A DNA stretch of 33,447 nt from Basidiobolus ranarum (Eukaryota; Basidiobolomycota; Basidiobolomycetes; Basidiobolales). The DNA is taken from positions 1-33,447 of the forward strand of contig JASJQH010000075.1 in NCBI GenBank assembly GCA_040143965.1, in the 5' to 3' direction. Shown one piece after another: positions 21,504-31,491 of this stretch (position 1 is the stretch's first letter; each line of letters begins with the position of its first letter). The notes beneath the pieces were generated by a model. The model searched no databases and was not told where the DNA came from. It saw only the letters and a list, made by a program, of their open reading frames with translations. Position numbers and translations under genes: made by a program.

Positions 21504-21746
21504 GTGTTCATTTCTCACAACTTGGGTGCAAGTGAATATCAAGAGAAGATTCATGAAACAATAAACGCATGTAAATACAATATGAATTATGGGTTAGGAA
21601 TCGCTTTGAAACATTTCCCGGATAAATCAGTAGTTACTAGGTTATTGAGATCAAGTGGATTACATTCTGAGAAAGTCGTAGTTCTTAGAACTGTGGTAGG
21701 TAAGGATGGTAATTCCTGCTTTAAAGCAACACAATATTTAATTTAA
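21504..21746 (+). other. Open stretch of 80 codons, uncertain exon or gene remnant
   Basis: The frame is open from 21504 to a stop at 21746; its first ATG is at 21582 (54 codons left). Its composition (ALKHFPDKSVVTRLLRSSG, then VVGKDGNSCFKATQYLI) is more protein-like than most chance frames here. The DGN-x-CF string faintly recalls the catalytic DGNC-F of OTU cysteine peptidases, but the Cys is shifted by one place and nothing else supports that family. It may be an exon of an unmodelled gene, a remnant, or chance. Confidence 0.2.
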
Positions 21747-21975
21747 CATGGGCATTTGCTTTTATGCATAGATTTCCGCTCGTTTTCACTCCTCAAATCA
21801 GCCCGAGTTCCATTCACGAGTAGCAATGTCTTGTTGACAGGATAGCCACAGCTTAGTAAAATCGATGGATAATTAGCAAGAGACAGGAGGAGTCAGAAAT
21901 TCTGAACCAAAAGGATCTAAGAATCACCTTCTCAGTTTGCCAACACTTACAACACTTCAAAAAGAGGGTATAATA

Positions 21976-22032
21976 ATGTGCTCATTCCTAAGTTCAAATA
22001 CAAAGGCGATGGTACAAAAGGAAAAGAATTAA
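21976..22032 (+). promoter_or_regulatory. Upstream ORF before the HMG-box start codon
   Basis: ATG TGC at 21976 opens an 18-codon frame (MCSFLSSNTKAM then VQKEKN) closed by TAA at 22030-22032, 17 bases before the HMG-box ATG. If the transcript starts upstream, this uORF would be met first and could lower translation of the regulator. Whether it lies in the mature mRNA is unknown. Confidence 0.4.
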
Positions 22033-22049
22033 TTTCACCAGTTAAAGAA

Positions 22050-23393
22050 ATGTACTCTTCTAAAGATATGACTCCATTTACCAACAACTTTTTAAATCTT
22101 CCACCTTCCACCTTTCGCCATATACTCCCTACTTTCCCTCAGGAATCCTTTGACAAGATCCCTCCTTCGACCAAATTTGTTTATGAAACGCATTTTCAAC
22201 ATGTCCTGCCCTCAAAAGAAAGAGATGTGTCTACTGCTAAAGATCTGGCGTTTATTCATCATTCTATAGCTTCTCCAACAAAATCAGCAGTAAAAAGAAA
22301 GAACTCTGGCAACTTGATTAAGAAAATCCCTAGACCTAGAAATTCGTTCATGATATACCGACAGAATAGAAGAACTGAGGTGGTGGCTCAGAATCCAGGA
22401 ATCAACGATTCTCAAGTATCAGTTATTCTGGGAGAGATGTGGAGAAAAGAGGATGAGGAAGTGAAGACCTTCTTTCGAGATCTTGCTAATGAGGAAAAGC
22501 GAACACATTCACTGAAATATCCGGACTATAAGTATCAGCCAAAACGAAAACCAAAGGTGAGCAAGAAAAATACCACGGATGATGCCGTTAAAAGAGACGA
22601 AAGAGTAAGCCTAGAAAAGACATCGACTGACCTTGAGAAATCTCTCCATACAAAGACGAAAGGAGGTCCTCAATACAGTTCAAAGCGCCAGAAGCCTGAT
22701 GTCATTGAAGTAGTTCATTCTACTTTCTCTTCTAATTACAAGCCAGTCACTAAAGCTCCACAAAAACCCATGCTGAATATGCCCAGTTATTATCCATATG
22801 TGTCTACTCCAGAAATGATTGTCATCACCGATGAAGAAGACACAGGAGAATCGGCTACAAGCTCAGATCTCTACTATGAATCTACCTCACTAACGCCTGA
22901 ACTTCCCTTCAGGCAACAGGAAGCGGGATCGCAAACACCAGAATTAATAAACCCGCTATATGGACAACTTGGCTATCAATACCATTATCAAACGCAATCA
23001 GCGAGACATCTTTACACACCTGCTTCGAGTGAAGAGTACACTCAGCCTCATAAGAGCCATACCTCCTTATCCGAGATTGAACAGAGGCAGTTCAATTATC
23101 CTTCGTTAGCTCAAAAATCTGCTATAGAAGCTAGAGGTGAGTACACTTGCGTGACAGATTCTGAGGTGCAACAGTATCTTCCTGACACACACATTTGGAG
23201 CCATCTTTCTCCAGCAACACCCCTTTTAGAGTTTCAATCAAATCTTTTTCAACTAGAGCAATCACTACTACAACTACTGGAGCCGAATGTGTATGAAGAG
23301 TCCTACTTGGACTATGGATATGAATATGGTGCTGGTTATGATTATGGGTATGACGGCGGGTATGTGCACCCATATGAGCATATGTATGAATAG
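22050..23393 (+). CDS. HMG-box transcription factor (MATA-type HMG box)
   Basis: An intronless frame from ATG 22050 gives 447 residues; the frame is open 72 bases further up but without an ATG. An HMG box lies at about residues 92-163. It begins KKIPRPRNSFMIYRQNRR and runs through SVILGEMWRKEDEEVKTFF to LKYPDYKYQPKRKPK, the MATA/SOX-like sequence-specific kind that bends DNA in the minor groove. Basic flanks should act as a nuclear signal. The C-terminal half is Ser/Thr/Pro/Gln-rich, suiting an activation domain. It ends in a Tyr/Gly/Asp-rich tail (YGYEYGAGYDYGYDGGYVHP). Mucoromycota have large families of such proteins, including the SexM/SexP mating regulators. Here the expected sex-locus neighbours (triose-phosphate transporter and RNA helicase) are absent, so a mating role is not supported. 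Confidence 0.88.
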   Translation: MYSSKDMTPFTNNFLNLPPSTFRHILPTFPQESFDKIPPSTKFVYETHFQHVLPSKERDVSTAKDLAFIHHSIASPTKSAVKRKNSGNLIKKIPRPRNSFMIYRQNRRTEVVAQNPGINDSQVSVILGEMWRKEDEEVKTFFRDLANEEKRTHSLKYPDYKYQPKRKPKVSKKNTTDDAVKRDERVSLEKTSTDLEKSLHTKTKGGPQYSSKRQKPDVIEVVHSTFSSNYKPVTKAPQKPMLNMPSYYPYVSTPEMIVITDEEDTGESATSSDLYYESTSLTPELPFRQQEAGSQTPELINPLYGQLGYQYHYQTQSARHLYTPASSEEYTQPHKSHTSLSEIEQRQFNYPSLAQKSAIEARGEYTCVTDSEVQQYLPDTHIWSHLSPATPLLEFQSNLFQLEQSLLQLLEPNVYEESYLDYGYEYGAGYDYGYDGGYVHPYEHMYE

Positions 23394-23918
23394 CTTACAA
23401 TGGTGGCTTAGATATTTTCTTACCAAACATCAGCTTGTATAGTTATAGAATTCAGTGAACCCTAACCCTAATACGTCATTGATTTTGACCATATCTGATC
23501 CTGAAGCATTGACTTAAAAGATTAAATAAAAAGGAATATTTATTTTATATTACATTATATATTTCTTAATTATAAGATGTCGCGCACAAAGCAAGTCCAA
23601 TAAGTTCAATACTGCTTGAATCCAATCCCCCTAATCGAGTTCACATCGTTTTATTCATTGTGCGAAATAGTTGAATCGGTTTGACCTGTTATTATATCCC
23701 TTGAGAATTTCCTAATGAAGCATTATCCCAGAGTAGTATGAGCTTACGCAAGTCAGCGTCGTGCCTATATCAACAAACCATCCACAGTCCCTTCCCATAG
23801 TAACATTATCGGTAATCAGGTTTTTTTGCAGTTTGGTAACATCTTTTCTACACTACATTAAGCCCAAATACTCTATTCCAAAGTGTATTCCATAAAGAAA
23901 ATTGCCAGCTTCCTCAAT
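23394..23918. other. Intergenic: HMG-box 3' flank and bleomycin hydrolase promoter
   Basis: 525 bases with a double telobox (CCCTAACCCTAATACG, 23460-23475), an AT-rich run at 23515-23580, and a pyrimidine-rich approach to the next gene. The peptidase frame is open from 23883 but has no ATG before 23919. No other gene was seen. Confidence 0.5.
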
Positions 23919-25280
23919 ATGGGTACCGATAACAGTAAACAAGACTTGGCCACCACTCTCACCACTGACCAGATATCTCGCTTTGAAAGGGACTTCAATG
24001 CTGAGGATAGGAACTTGGTCGCACTTAATGCTATTGCTAGTAGTAAAATAGCTGACGTTGTTCTAAGTCGTAAAGCTGGTCAGCAACTTAACCACTCTTT
24101 TTCCAATAAGATCGAGGTGGAGGGTAAAGCAACTAACCAAAAAGCTAGTGGCCGTTGTTGGGTGTTCGCTGGTTTAAATATTATGAGACTTCGTTTGATG
24201 CAGAAATATAAACTCGACGATTTCGAACTCTCTCAACCTTATTTGTTCTTCTATGATAAAATTGAAAAGTCAAACTGGTTCCTGGAAAGTATGATAGAAT
24301 TGGCTGATAAGGAGCTGGACGATCGCACTGTTCAGTATCTGTTGAAAGATCCTATACAAGATGGTGGTCAATGGGATATGTTTATTTCTTTGGTCGAGAA
24401 GTATGGTGTTGTCCCCAAGGCAGTTTACCCGGAAACTTACCAAACTTCCAACACGGTGCAATTGAGATGGTTGCTCACTTGTAAATTACGCGAGTACGCC
24501 CAAGAGTTGCGTGCTCTTCATAAGGAAGGAAAATCTATTGAGGAAATACGCTCTGCTAAAGACAAGATGCTCAGTGAGGTTTATCGTATTATGGCAATTG
24601 CTTGCGGTGAGCCACCTAAAGAATTTGACTGGTCTTTCCGTACCAAGGACAATAAATTCCAAGAATTTAAAGGACTGACCCCTCTCCAATTTTACAAGGA
24701 GCATGTTGAATATAAAACTACCGAGACTGTTTCCATTATAAACGATCCACGTAATGAGTATCACAAACTCTACACCGTGTCGTATTTAGGTAACGTCAAA
24801 GGAGGTGTGCCCGTACACTATATCAATCTACCGATTGAGCAGCTCAAGGAGCTCACCGCAAAAGCACTGAAAAAAGAGAAGCCAGTATGGTTTGGATGTG
24901 ATGTTGGGAAGCACTTTGCTCGACAGATAGGCGTACTCGACATTGGCTCACTCGACTTTGAGTTAGCATTTGGTTTGAAATTCCATCTGGATAAAGCAGA
25001 TCGTTTACGCTATCGTGAAAGTTTGATGACTCATGCGATGATGTTTACTGGGGTTCATATTGATTCGGAAGATAAAACTGTACGTTGGCGTGTGGAAAAC
25101 TCCTGGGGAGAAGATACTGGCGACAAAGGATTCTTAAGTATGTCTGATCGTTGGTTTAGCGAATTTACCTATCAAATTGTCCTGGAGAAAGAGGATATTC
25201 CAGAGGATATTCTAGAAGTGCTCAAGCAAGAGCCAGTAGCTCTGCCACCTTGGGATCCTATGGGTAGTTTAGCAGCCTAA
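23919..25280 (+). CDS. BLH1: Bleomycin hydrolase (cysteine aminopeptidase, peptidase family C1B)
   Basis: A single exon gives 453 residues, close to yeast Blh1/Lap3. The enzyme is a cytosolic hexameric thiol peptidase that trims peptides, hydrolyses homocysteine thiolactone and inactivates bleomycin. The active site is complete. NQKASGRCWVFA carries the oxyanion Gln74 and nucleophile Cys80. LMTHAMMFTG carries His372, and RVENSWGE carries Asn394. Other family blocks are ELSQPYLFFYDKIEKSNWFL, VQYLLKDPIQDGGQWDMF and SIINDPRNEY. The C-terminus LPPWDPMGSLAA is the arm that sits in the active-site cleft and sets aminopeptidase behaviour. I start at the first ATG (23919). The resulting N-terminus MGTDNS fits an N-myristoylation consensus, which would be unusual for this family. 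Confidence 0.96.
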   Translation: MGTDNSKQDLATTLTTDQISRFERDFNAEDRNLVALNAIASSKIADVVLSRKAGQQLNHSFSNKIEVEGKATNQKASGRCWVFAGLNIMRLRLMQKYKLDDFELSQPYLFFYDKIEKSNWFLESMIELADKELDDRTVQYLLKDPIQDGGQWDMFISLVEKYGVVPKAVYPETYQTSNTVQLRWLLTCKLREYAQELRALHKEGKSIEEIRSAKDKMLSEVYRIMAIACGEPPKEFDWSFRTKDNKFQEFKGLTPLQFYKEHVEYKTTETVSIINDPRNEYHKLYTVSYLGNVKGGVPVHYINLPIEQLKELTAKALKKEKPVWFGCDVGKHFARQIGVLDIGSLDFELAFGLKFHLDKADRLRYRESLMTHAMMFTGVHIDSEDKTVRWRVENSWGEDTGDKGFLSMSDRWFSEFTYQIVLEKEDIPEDILEVLKQEPVALPPWDPMGSLAA

Positions 25281-25741
25281 GCAAAGTATTTTTAAGCAGT
25301 AATGTGGCAAATGTTAAATAAATTTACCGGTTAGGTTACCTATATATGAGACTGATCGCATCATTGTTATCGGAAACTAATTGGAATAGTTATCCCGCGT
25401 TTATTATCATTCACACCTTGGATATGCTGGGTGTTGGTACTACTAGATACTGGTACCAGTTACTTAGAGTTAGATAAGTTCTACGTGATACGTGATGTCA
25501 ATATAAGGTTAGTGACTAATTGGTGACTCCAAATTATATTGAGTGCCCATTGAACAGCCGGTTTTGTGGCTAGATTATCAGCCTGGTATGAAAAATATTC
25601 ACAAAGATTGAGATGTTCCGGGAATATTTTGATAAGAATGTGGGTTCTTTTTTGAATTATCCTCGAGTCGTGTCACTTTTCCTCACAATGTATAAAGAGG
25701 GGTCGAGGCTATTTGCTTTCACTATCTAAACTACATCAACA
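25281..25741 (+). promoter_or_regulatory. Intergenic, carbonic anhydrase promoter
   Basis: 461 bases holding the peptidase 3' flank and the promoter of the carbonic anhydrase gene. A short near-palindrome (ACTGGTACCAGT) lies at 25449-25460. A TATAAA box precedes the next gene by about 50 bases. No coding frame was seen. Confidence 0.5.
25691..25696 (+). promoter_or_regulatory. TATA box of the carbonic anhydrase gene
   Basis: TATAAA (in GTATAAAGAGG) lies 51 bases before the ATG at 25742, followed by an ACTATCTAAACTACATCAAC leader. The sequence and spacing fit a core promoter with a very short 5' UTR, often seen in inducible fungal genes. Confidence 0.65.
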
Positions 25742-26708
25742 ATGCTTTCCAAGTTGTCTGTCTTCGCTCTCCTCTCTCTGCAACTACTTGGTGCATACGC
25801 AGCCTCTGACATTCACTGGGGGGTAAGTACTTCATGCTTGTCATTCAGAAACATTACTAGAAAGATGCAGCTTGGAAAGAAGTACACACTAAAATATCAT
25901 TCTATTTTCCTCTAGTATGATGGTGAGACCGGGCCTGACAAGTGGGGCATTTTGAGCGACTCATTTGCTACTTGCAAGGACGGAAAATATCAATCTCCTA
26001 TTGATCTGACCCGCACCAGTGCCAAGATTATTACTAACAAACCTTTGAATATCCATTGGCCTAACTTACGGACTCATGGCTTGAATGTTACGAACAATGG
26101 ACATACGCTTCAAGTCACTGTTCCCAGCCATACAAATCTCACTATGACTCGTGATGCTATCACTTACCGCTTGGCCCAATTCCATATTCATACACCTTCC
26201 GAGCATCATGTTTTCGGGAAGTATTTTGATATGGAAATCCACTTCGTAATGAACAATGCCAAACTCAACAAGAATCACGTAGTTGGTATTGTTTTCGAAG
26301 CCACAAACAAGAAGAGCAGCTTCTTGAGCCACATTGGCCAAGATGTAAGTGCTATTGTGATTACTATTATAAAATCTTTCCACTAAATAGTACTCGTAGA
26401 GAAACATCCCTACCGTGGCCGGAGAGTCTTCAGTTATTGGAAATATTGACTTCCAAAGCCTCTTTAAGGAAGTTGAGAATGTCAGTGAATATTGGGCCTA
26501 CGAAGGAAGCCTTACTACTCCTCCCTGTACGGTTAGTATTAAAAAGCAAACATGAGATTTTGCCTCTAAAACGCTTCTTCTAATATACTTTTTTTTACTA
26601 CAGGAGGGTGTTCGTTGGGCTGTTGCACGTAAGGTTGCTCAGCTGAGCTGGAAACAATTTCAAACACTTCGTCATGTGATCAAGTATAATGCACGTACTG
26701 TTCAATAG
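25742..26708 (+). CDS. Secreted alpha-carbonic anhydrase
   Basis: Four exons (25742-25822, 25916-26344, 26400-26531, 26604-26708) give 248 residues. The enzyme interconverts carbon dioxide and bicarbonate with a zinc ion. A signal peptide (MLSKLSVFALLSLQLLGAYA) sends it out of the cell. The mature part starts with the family hallmark HWGYDG. The zinc ligands are His117, His119 and His136, in FHIHTPSEHH and MEIHFVM. SLTTPPCTEGVRW is the conserved late block. Cys47 and Cys213 match the disulfide typical of secreted alpha enzymes. Several Asn-x-Thr/Ser sites (such as NVTNNG and HTNLT) suggest glycosylation. No GPI or membrane tail is present, so the product is probably free or wall-bound. All three introns fall at codon borders. 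Confidence 0.95.
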
Positions 26709-28248
26709 ATTGAACAACATCTATATATCATTTCGCCGTTTCTCCATTCAATCGGTTTTCTCCGGTCGTCAATCGTATTGAAACACATATCCAGCATTGC
26801 CGAATATTTATATTTTTTCGGCCTCATATAATAAACATGAATCTTAATTGCAAATGTGTTAACCTAACCCTAATCCAAATCTGAATATTATTGGACCAAT
26901 GTTGGGAGGACCATAAAGCCCAAGAGTGAATGGTAACCAAAGCAAAAAAAAGAAGTGTAACACGGTGACGAAAAACTGGCTTTCAACATTTTCATGTAAA
27001 TCAAGTAAATTATGAATACTATAAGATTTTTTCGTCTATTCTCAAAAATCTATATTTGTCAAAGCTACTTTAGCAAGGTGATTTGAATTCAGGCATGTAT
27101 TGAAGGATAACCAAGGCCTTCAACATTAACACTCCGATGAACATGAGATTAAACAAAGGATAGCTGCCTGTCTAGGCCTCTAGTCTGTCGAGTGTATTTC
27201 GAAAGCTGGTAGGATATATACAAGAGTAGATTATAAGAAGTACAACTACCCATATTCGGTAGGTACATGTGTAAATCATCAGCAACCACTCTCTTATTCA
27301 GTTGGATCAGTGGTGAGGCCACTGACGATCTCAAACGCCATGATAGAAATAGTTCTGCTTATTGTATCACAGTCCTCAGCGGAAGTAGTAGTAGTAATAA
27401 CACCTCCACCTCCTGAATTATCCGTGTAGTCAACTGGGTGGCACCACAGGTCAAGACCAGCAACCACAAGGGTAATGCTAACATGCTAACCCTAGTACCT
27501 AACCCTAGTACCTAACCCTAGTACCAGTATGACAGGCCTTTGTATTTCCGACACCGCATCTTTGTATATATCTCCAAGTAGTTTAGGCATGATTTCTCAA
27601 TTTCAAGGCCACAAGGGATGTAATGCTAGGATATAACCAATATGCTGTGTTATGACACCTATGTACTGGTTGCTTTCTCCATGAATAAAGTGAAAGTTAT
27701 GGATTATTGTGGCAGTACTGAGTCACAGCATGAGTTAAAACAATAAATCTCAAGGTTATATCGTGCTAATACAAGCATTGCATGGTGTAATCTCCGTTGT
27801 GTTTGATTTGGGAAAATACTGACAGGATTAAGGAAGGATCGTCACCAACATTTAATGGAACGTTTTTGATGAACCAGAACTGCCATCAAGCACACCAAAG
27901 AGTGGGGATTTAAATCATCTGATTCCAACCAAATGCCGACTCACATGATTTGGGCGATTTGTGTGATTTGTGTGATTCATTTACGCTCTTTTCTAATTGT
28001 ACAAGCCGACAACTCTATAATCCATATTTTGCAATCTCTCTGATCTTGAGCCAATAATACTCTTGGCATAAACCCGAATATCAGGATTCTTTATCTTTAA
28101 ACTTTGCAGTGTAAATTTTAATCAATGCCACACTTTTAACAGTATAAAAAATCCTTATTTATCCCAATTCGATCTACTACGTTGCAATTCCTTTTGCTTA
28201 TGTTAAATTATGTTTATTAGGACAAAGCCGTGTGCAATCTAACTATCC
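26709..28248. other. Convergent 3' gap between carbonic anhydrase and glucosaminidase
   Basis: 1.5 kb without a recognisable gene. It contains a telobox at 26859-26873, a 13-base tandem repeat built on a telobox (27486-27524), an AGTAGTAGTAGTAATAA run near 27386, and a GTGTGATT repeat near 27958-27979. The minus frame at 27149-27334 shows no family likeness. No RNA gene was recognised. Confidence 0.5.
27486..27524 (+). repeat. Tandem repeat (CTAACCCTAGTAC)3
   Basis: Three perfect 13-base units, each holding the telobox core AACCCTA followed by GTAC. This is the densest telomere-like cluster in the window. Confidence 0.9.
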
Positions 28249-31065
28249 CTAAGTCGACTTGCTTTGGGAAATTCTGATAGCTAATTTGCCCCATCGACGG
28301 AAAATATCCTGAGCAATCTCAACTGTATCATCCTTAGGTGATGGCCCCCAAGTCTCTCCCTTTCTTTGTCCCCACGTACCATACTGCCATTTACCTTCAA
28401 AAGCAGCAATCTCTACATTAAACTTATCTTGATTCCATGCCTGGCCGCTGATAGCAGTTTTCAACAAGGATTTCGAGAAGTGTTGCCATCTAGGAAGATA
28501 GTATGTCTTCACAAGACCAGCCCATTGTTTAGATGCATAGTCAGCCAAGGAACCCTGAGAAGCTGGTCCCCACCATGTGATTTGGTTACGGGCTTGGAAT
28601 TCTAGATAATTGGCGGGGGTGGTTAATTGGCCATTATTGAAATCTTGCTTGCCGTTGGGAATCTTGATTGTCTTCGCAATAGCATTTGCATTGCCCAACC
28701 ATTTACCAAGGTGGAACTGGGAATGAGTTGAGAGCAACTTATCAGTGTCCAAAATCAAAGCTTCAATTAAGCTACCATAAAGTACAATTTGAGCTGCATT
28801 TGTATCGTTGAATCCTTTGACTAACTCCTTATGCAATGCTGGCAATACGGTGATAAGTAAAACTTCGCGAGTCACATCAATCACATCGAAACGAAAACCG
28901 GGTGCTTTCAAAGGTAAATCAGAGGCATTTGGTAAATCATTTGAAGAATGACGTTGTTGTGAAACATCGGTTTTGGAGGAGTCGGTAGCAAATGATAAAG
29001 CCTCTCGAGCAAGTACATCAAACTCCTCCTGTGCGAATTCCTTTGCTTTAGTAAAAGTAACAGCTGATTCTGATACTAATCTATGACCAAGTCTGCTGTT
29101 ACTCTCTTTAGTTTCAGTTGACTTGATCAATTTCTTCCAAGCATCAGCTACAACGGCTGTATCATACATAGGTACGGTGGGTTCGAATCCAAACGCTTCC
29201 ATATTCAATTTTGGATTGATGTCCAAGTAGGATTTTACTTTTCCAGTTAACTCCCCAGTAATATTCCATAAAGTCTTGGAAATCTGATCCCAAGCTTCTA
29301 ACATCAAAGGAGTTGTCTTTTTGGCGCCATAACGGCGCTGGATAAACTGGTCAAGTAACAATTTACCACTCAAGGACTCGTTAGGATTCTTCCATGCTAA
29401 GTCATAGATTAGGTGATACAAGAATTCGTTGGTGTTGATTCCATCAGGCGTAACTCCCATACCCTTCATGCTCTTGGCAGGATGGTGGTAACCGGCAAAC
29501 GGTTCAGTCAACACAGTAGGGAGAACTCCGAAGATGCCCTGACCACCTGCAAAATTGTTGATCCTATTTGGATAAGAGATTCATGTGAGAAATAAACCCA
29601 AGTAGATAGTTACATATTCTAGCTTTTAATTTAGCTTTACTTACATACTCCATCCCCAGTCCATTCCGTAAAACCCATCTGTATGCTTCCACTGTGGCAT
29701 TCCATCAGAGTAAAGGTCGATAATAAATGCTTTGCCCTCCGCCTCACGGATTCCATCGAAAAATGATTTTGTTACCGGAGGGGTCCAGAACTGAGTAGCA
29801 GTCAAGAACCAGCCTTGCATTACCCAAACCGCATTTTTATCAGCATTCCGGAGTGCATGAACTACAGCTTTGGTAGTAGATTTCAAATATTCCGGTTCAG
29901 AAGATGCTGGTAATAATTCATTGTAGAGATCCAAAATATAATGATCGGTAACATTCTCGCCATAATACTGTTTCTGTAACTTGATGAATTCTTCGGCTAA
30001 AGTGGCAAACAGTGGTTCTTGAGGATCTACATAGTGTACCATTGTATTCTCAAGGGGCATTCCGGACCACTGAGATGCTTCGTGGAATGTTGTGTTGGGA
30101 AACTTCTGAACCAATGCAGAGGGAACGAAACTTTGGAACGATGGAAGAATGGGAGTCATGCCGAAAGCCTTCATTCTCTGAAGAATTCTATTATTAAAGA
30201 TAGGCTGTATTAGTATGAGGTATATTTCAATGTGAATGATTAATATGGATTTCTCGTTTTCTGACTCAATCTCGCTTACTTTTTCTGAAGTTCAAATTGA
30301 CTATCAATAAATCCATTTTTCACACCAGTATCATTCTTGAAACCCCAGGATCCTTGGATATTACCCATGCGATTCCAGGGTTGGAAGGCAGCGCCAACAA
30401 AGTAGCTGCTGATTTCTTCAAGGGACAATCCCAAATTCAAGTACAGTTGACGAGTAATATATTCTTGGCCTGTCAAAGCAAGCGGCATATTAATACCGTT
30501 CAAGACCATCCAATCTATAGAAGAGAAAAATTAATCTTTGTGGAGAATGATCGACACTTAGTTCTGTTGCTTTACCGATTTCACGCTCCCAACGTTGCCA
30601 ATCCCAGAATACAGTGGAGTATCCAGCAGTGACAACATTCATATAATATCTCCAAGGTACAATAGAGCCTTGAATGATCTCCGAGCCAGTATTAGCTTCT
30701 GAAATTGCTGTCGGGGGATTACTTGGTAATTCATTGAAGCGATCTCCGGACCAGGACATCTCCACCTGACAACTGTTCCTCAAATAGTAGTTCAGTCCAG
30801 CACCTAAAGCTGATAAAGAGTCACCTTCGATCACTATTTTCGAGTTTTTAGAGGTAGTGATGCGATACACATCATGAACGTTCGTGGTGGAGGTGGTCGG
30901 GATAGCGTCCTTGAGAGAGAATTGAATCTCCTTTTGGTATTTGGCTGGAAGTAAGCGCTGAACAAGGTCGTATAGTGGCTGCTCAGGGCGTGGACCAACT
31001 GCCGGCACTGCTTGAGTGAGCGTTAATGCACTGCATAATCCGATGGCAATTGTGATGATCAGCAT
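28249..31065 (-). CDS. NAGLU: Alpha-N-acetylglucosaminidase (GH89, NAGLU-like)
   Basis: Four exons on the minus strand (31065-30576, 30514-30280, 30187-29645, 29563-28249) give 860 residues. GH89 enzymes release terminal alpha-linked N-acetylglucosamine; in animals this is a lysosomal step in heparan sulphate breakdown, while the fungal substrate is unknown. I start at ATG 31065 because it opens a signal peptide (MLIITIAIGLCSALTLTQA); the frame is open upstream but without an ATG. Conserved blocks are DWMVLNGINMPLALTGQE, GRMGN-like WNRMGNIQGSWG, MKAFGMTPILPSF and NNFAGGQGIFG. The expected catalytic pair is Glu332 (in DLYNELLPASSEP) and Glu469 (in TPDGINTNEFLYHL). The C-terminal third is the helical domain, of ordinary length. 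Product is likely vacuolar or secreted. The gene is convergent with the carbonic anhydrase gene. Confidence 0.95.
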
Positions 31066-31170
31066 TCTACTTTTCTTGAAACTTCTTCCAGGTAATGACT
31101 TCACGACGGCCTTCTCAACTACTGGCAAGCTTTCCAAAGGATCAAACAACAAACTTGCTGTCAGGATTGC

Positions 31171-31176
31171 TTTATA
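31171..31176 (-). promoter_or_regulatory. Candidate TATA box of the glucosaminidase gene
   Basis: TATAAA on the minus strand, within TTATATTATAAAGC, about 106 bases upstream of the chosen ATG at 31065. Called from position and sequence only. Confidence 0.4.
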
Positions 31177-31457
31177 ATATAACTTTTCTGTGTATACGTG
31201 CTACATGCGGTTATTTTATAGTAATTTGCGATCACCTTCATTACGTTATCTAGTAAAGTATGCTACTTTGACCATTCGACCTTATGACGATAACGTGGCA
31301 ACACAACATGCAATTAAACCATCAGCTGTAGTTATTTTCCCAAAGAGCTCATATTAACCTCGGTTAGTTATAATTGTAACAATTTTTAGCAGTATCCTGA
31401 ATCTCTCTTGAATAACACTCTGTTGCCATTAGCCGTGAAGTTGTAACTGTATTTTAC

Positions 31458-31483
31458 CGGTTTGTATTAGCGGTTTGTATTAG
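31458..31483 (+). repeat. Tandem duplication of CGGTTTGTATTAG
   Basis: Two perfect 13-base units side by side, eight bases before the 30-base duplication. Likely recent replication slippage. Confidence 0.85.
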
Positions 31484-31491
31484 CGTGAATC

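Larger units (their letters stand above)
21238..22049 (+). promoter_or_regulatory. Upstream region of the HMG-box gene
   Basis: This is the 3' flank of the small gene, then the leader of the HMG-box gene. It includes an ATG-less open stretch at 21504-21746 and an 18-codon upstream ORF at 21976-22032, both listed separately. The rest is AT-rich without recognisable coding content. Confidence 0.45.

Noticed and set aside
22050-23393. Mucoralean sex locus (SexM/SexP)
   Set aside because: The HMG box is of the right general type, but the triose-phosphate transporter and RNA helicase that flank the locus are absent; neighbours are a small hypothetical gene and bleomycin hydrolase.
29179-29191. 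GGTTCGAATCC, a tRNA B-box-like string on the + strand
   Set aside because: It lies inside a glucosaminidase exon, where the minus strand encodes GFEPTVP; no A box, stems or acceptor pairing were found around it.
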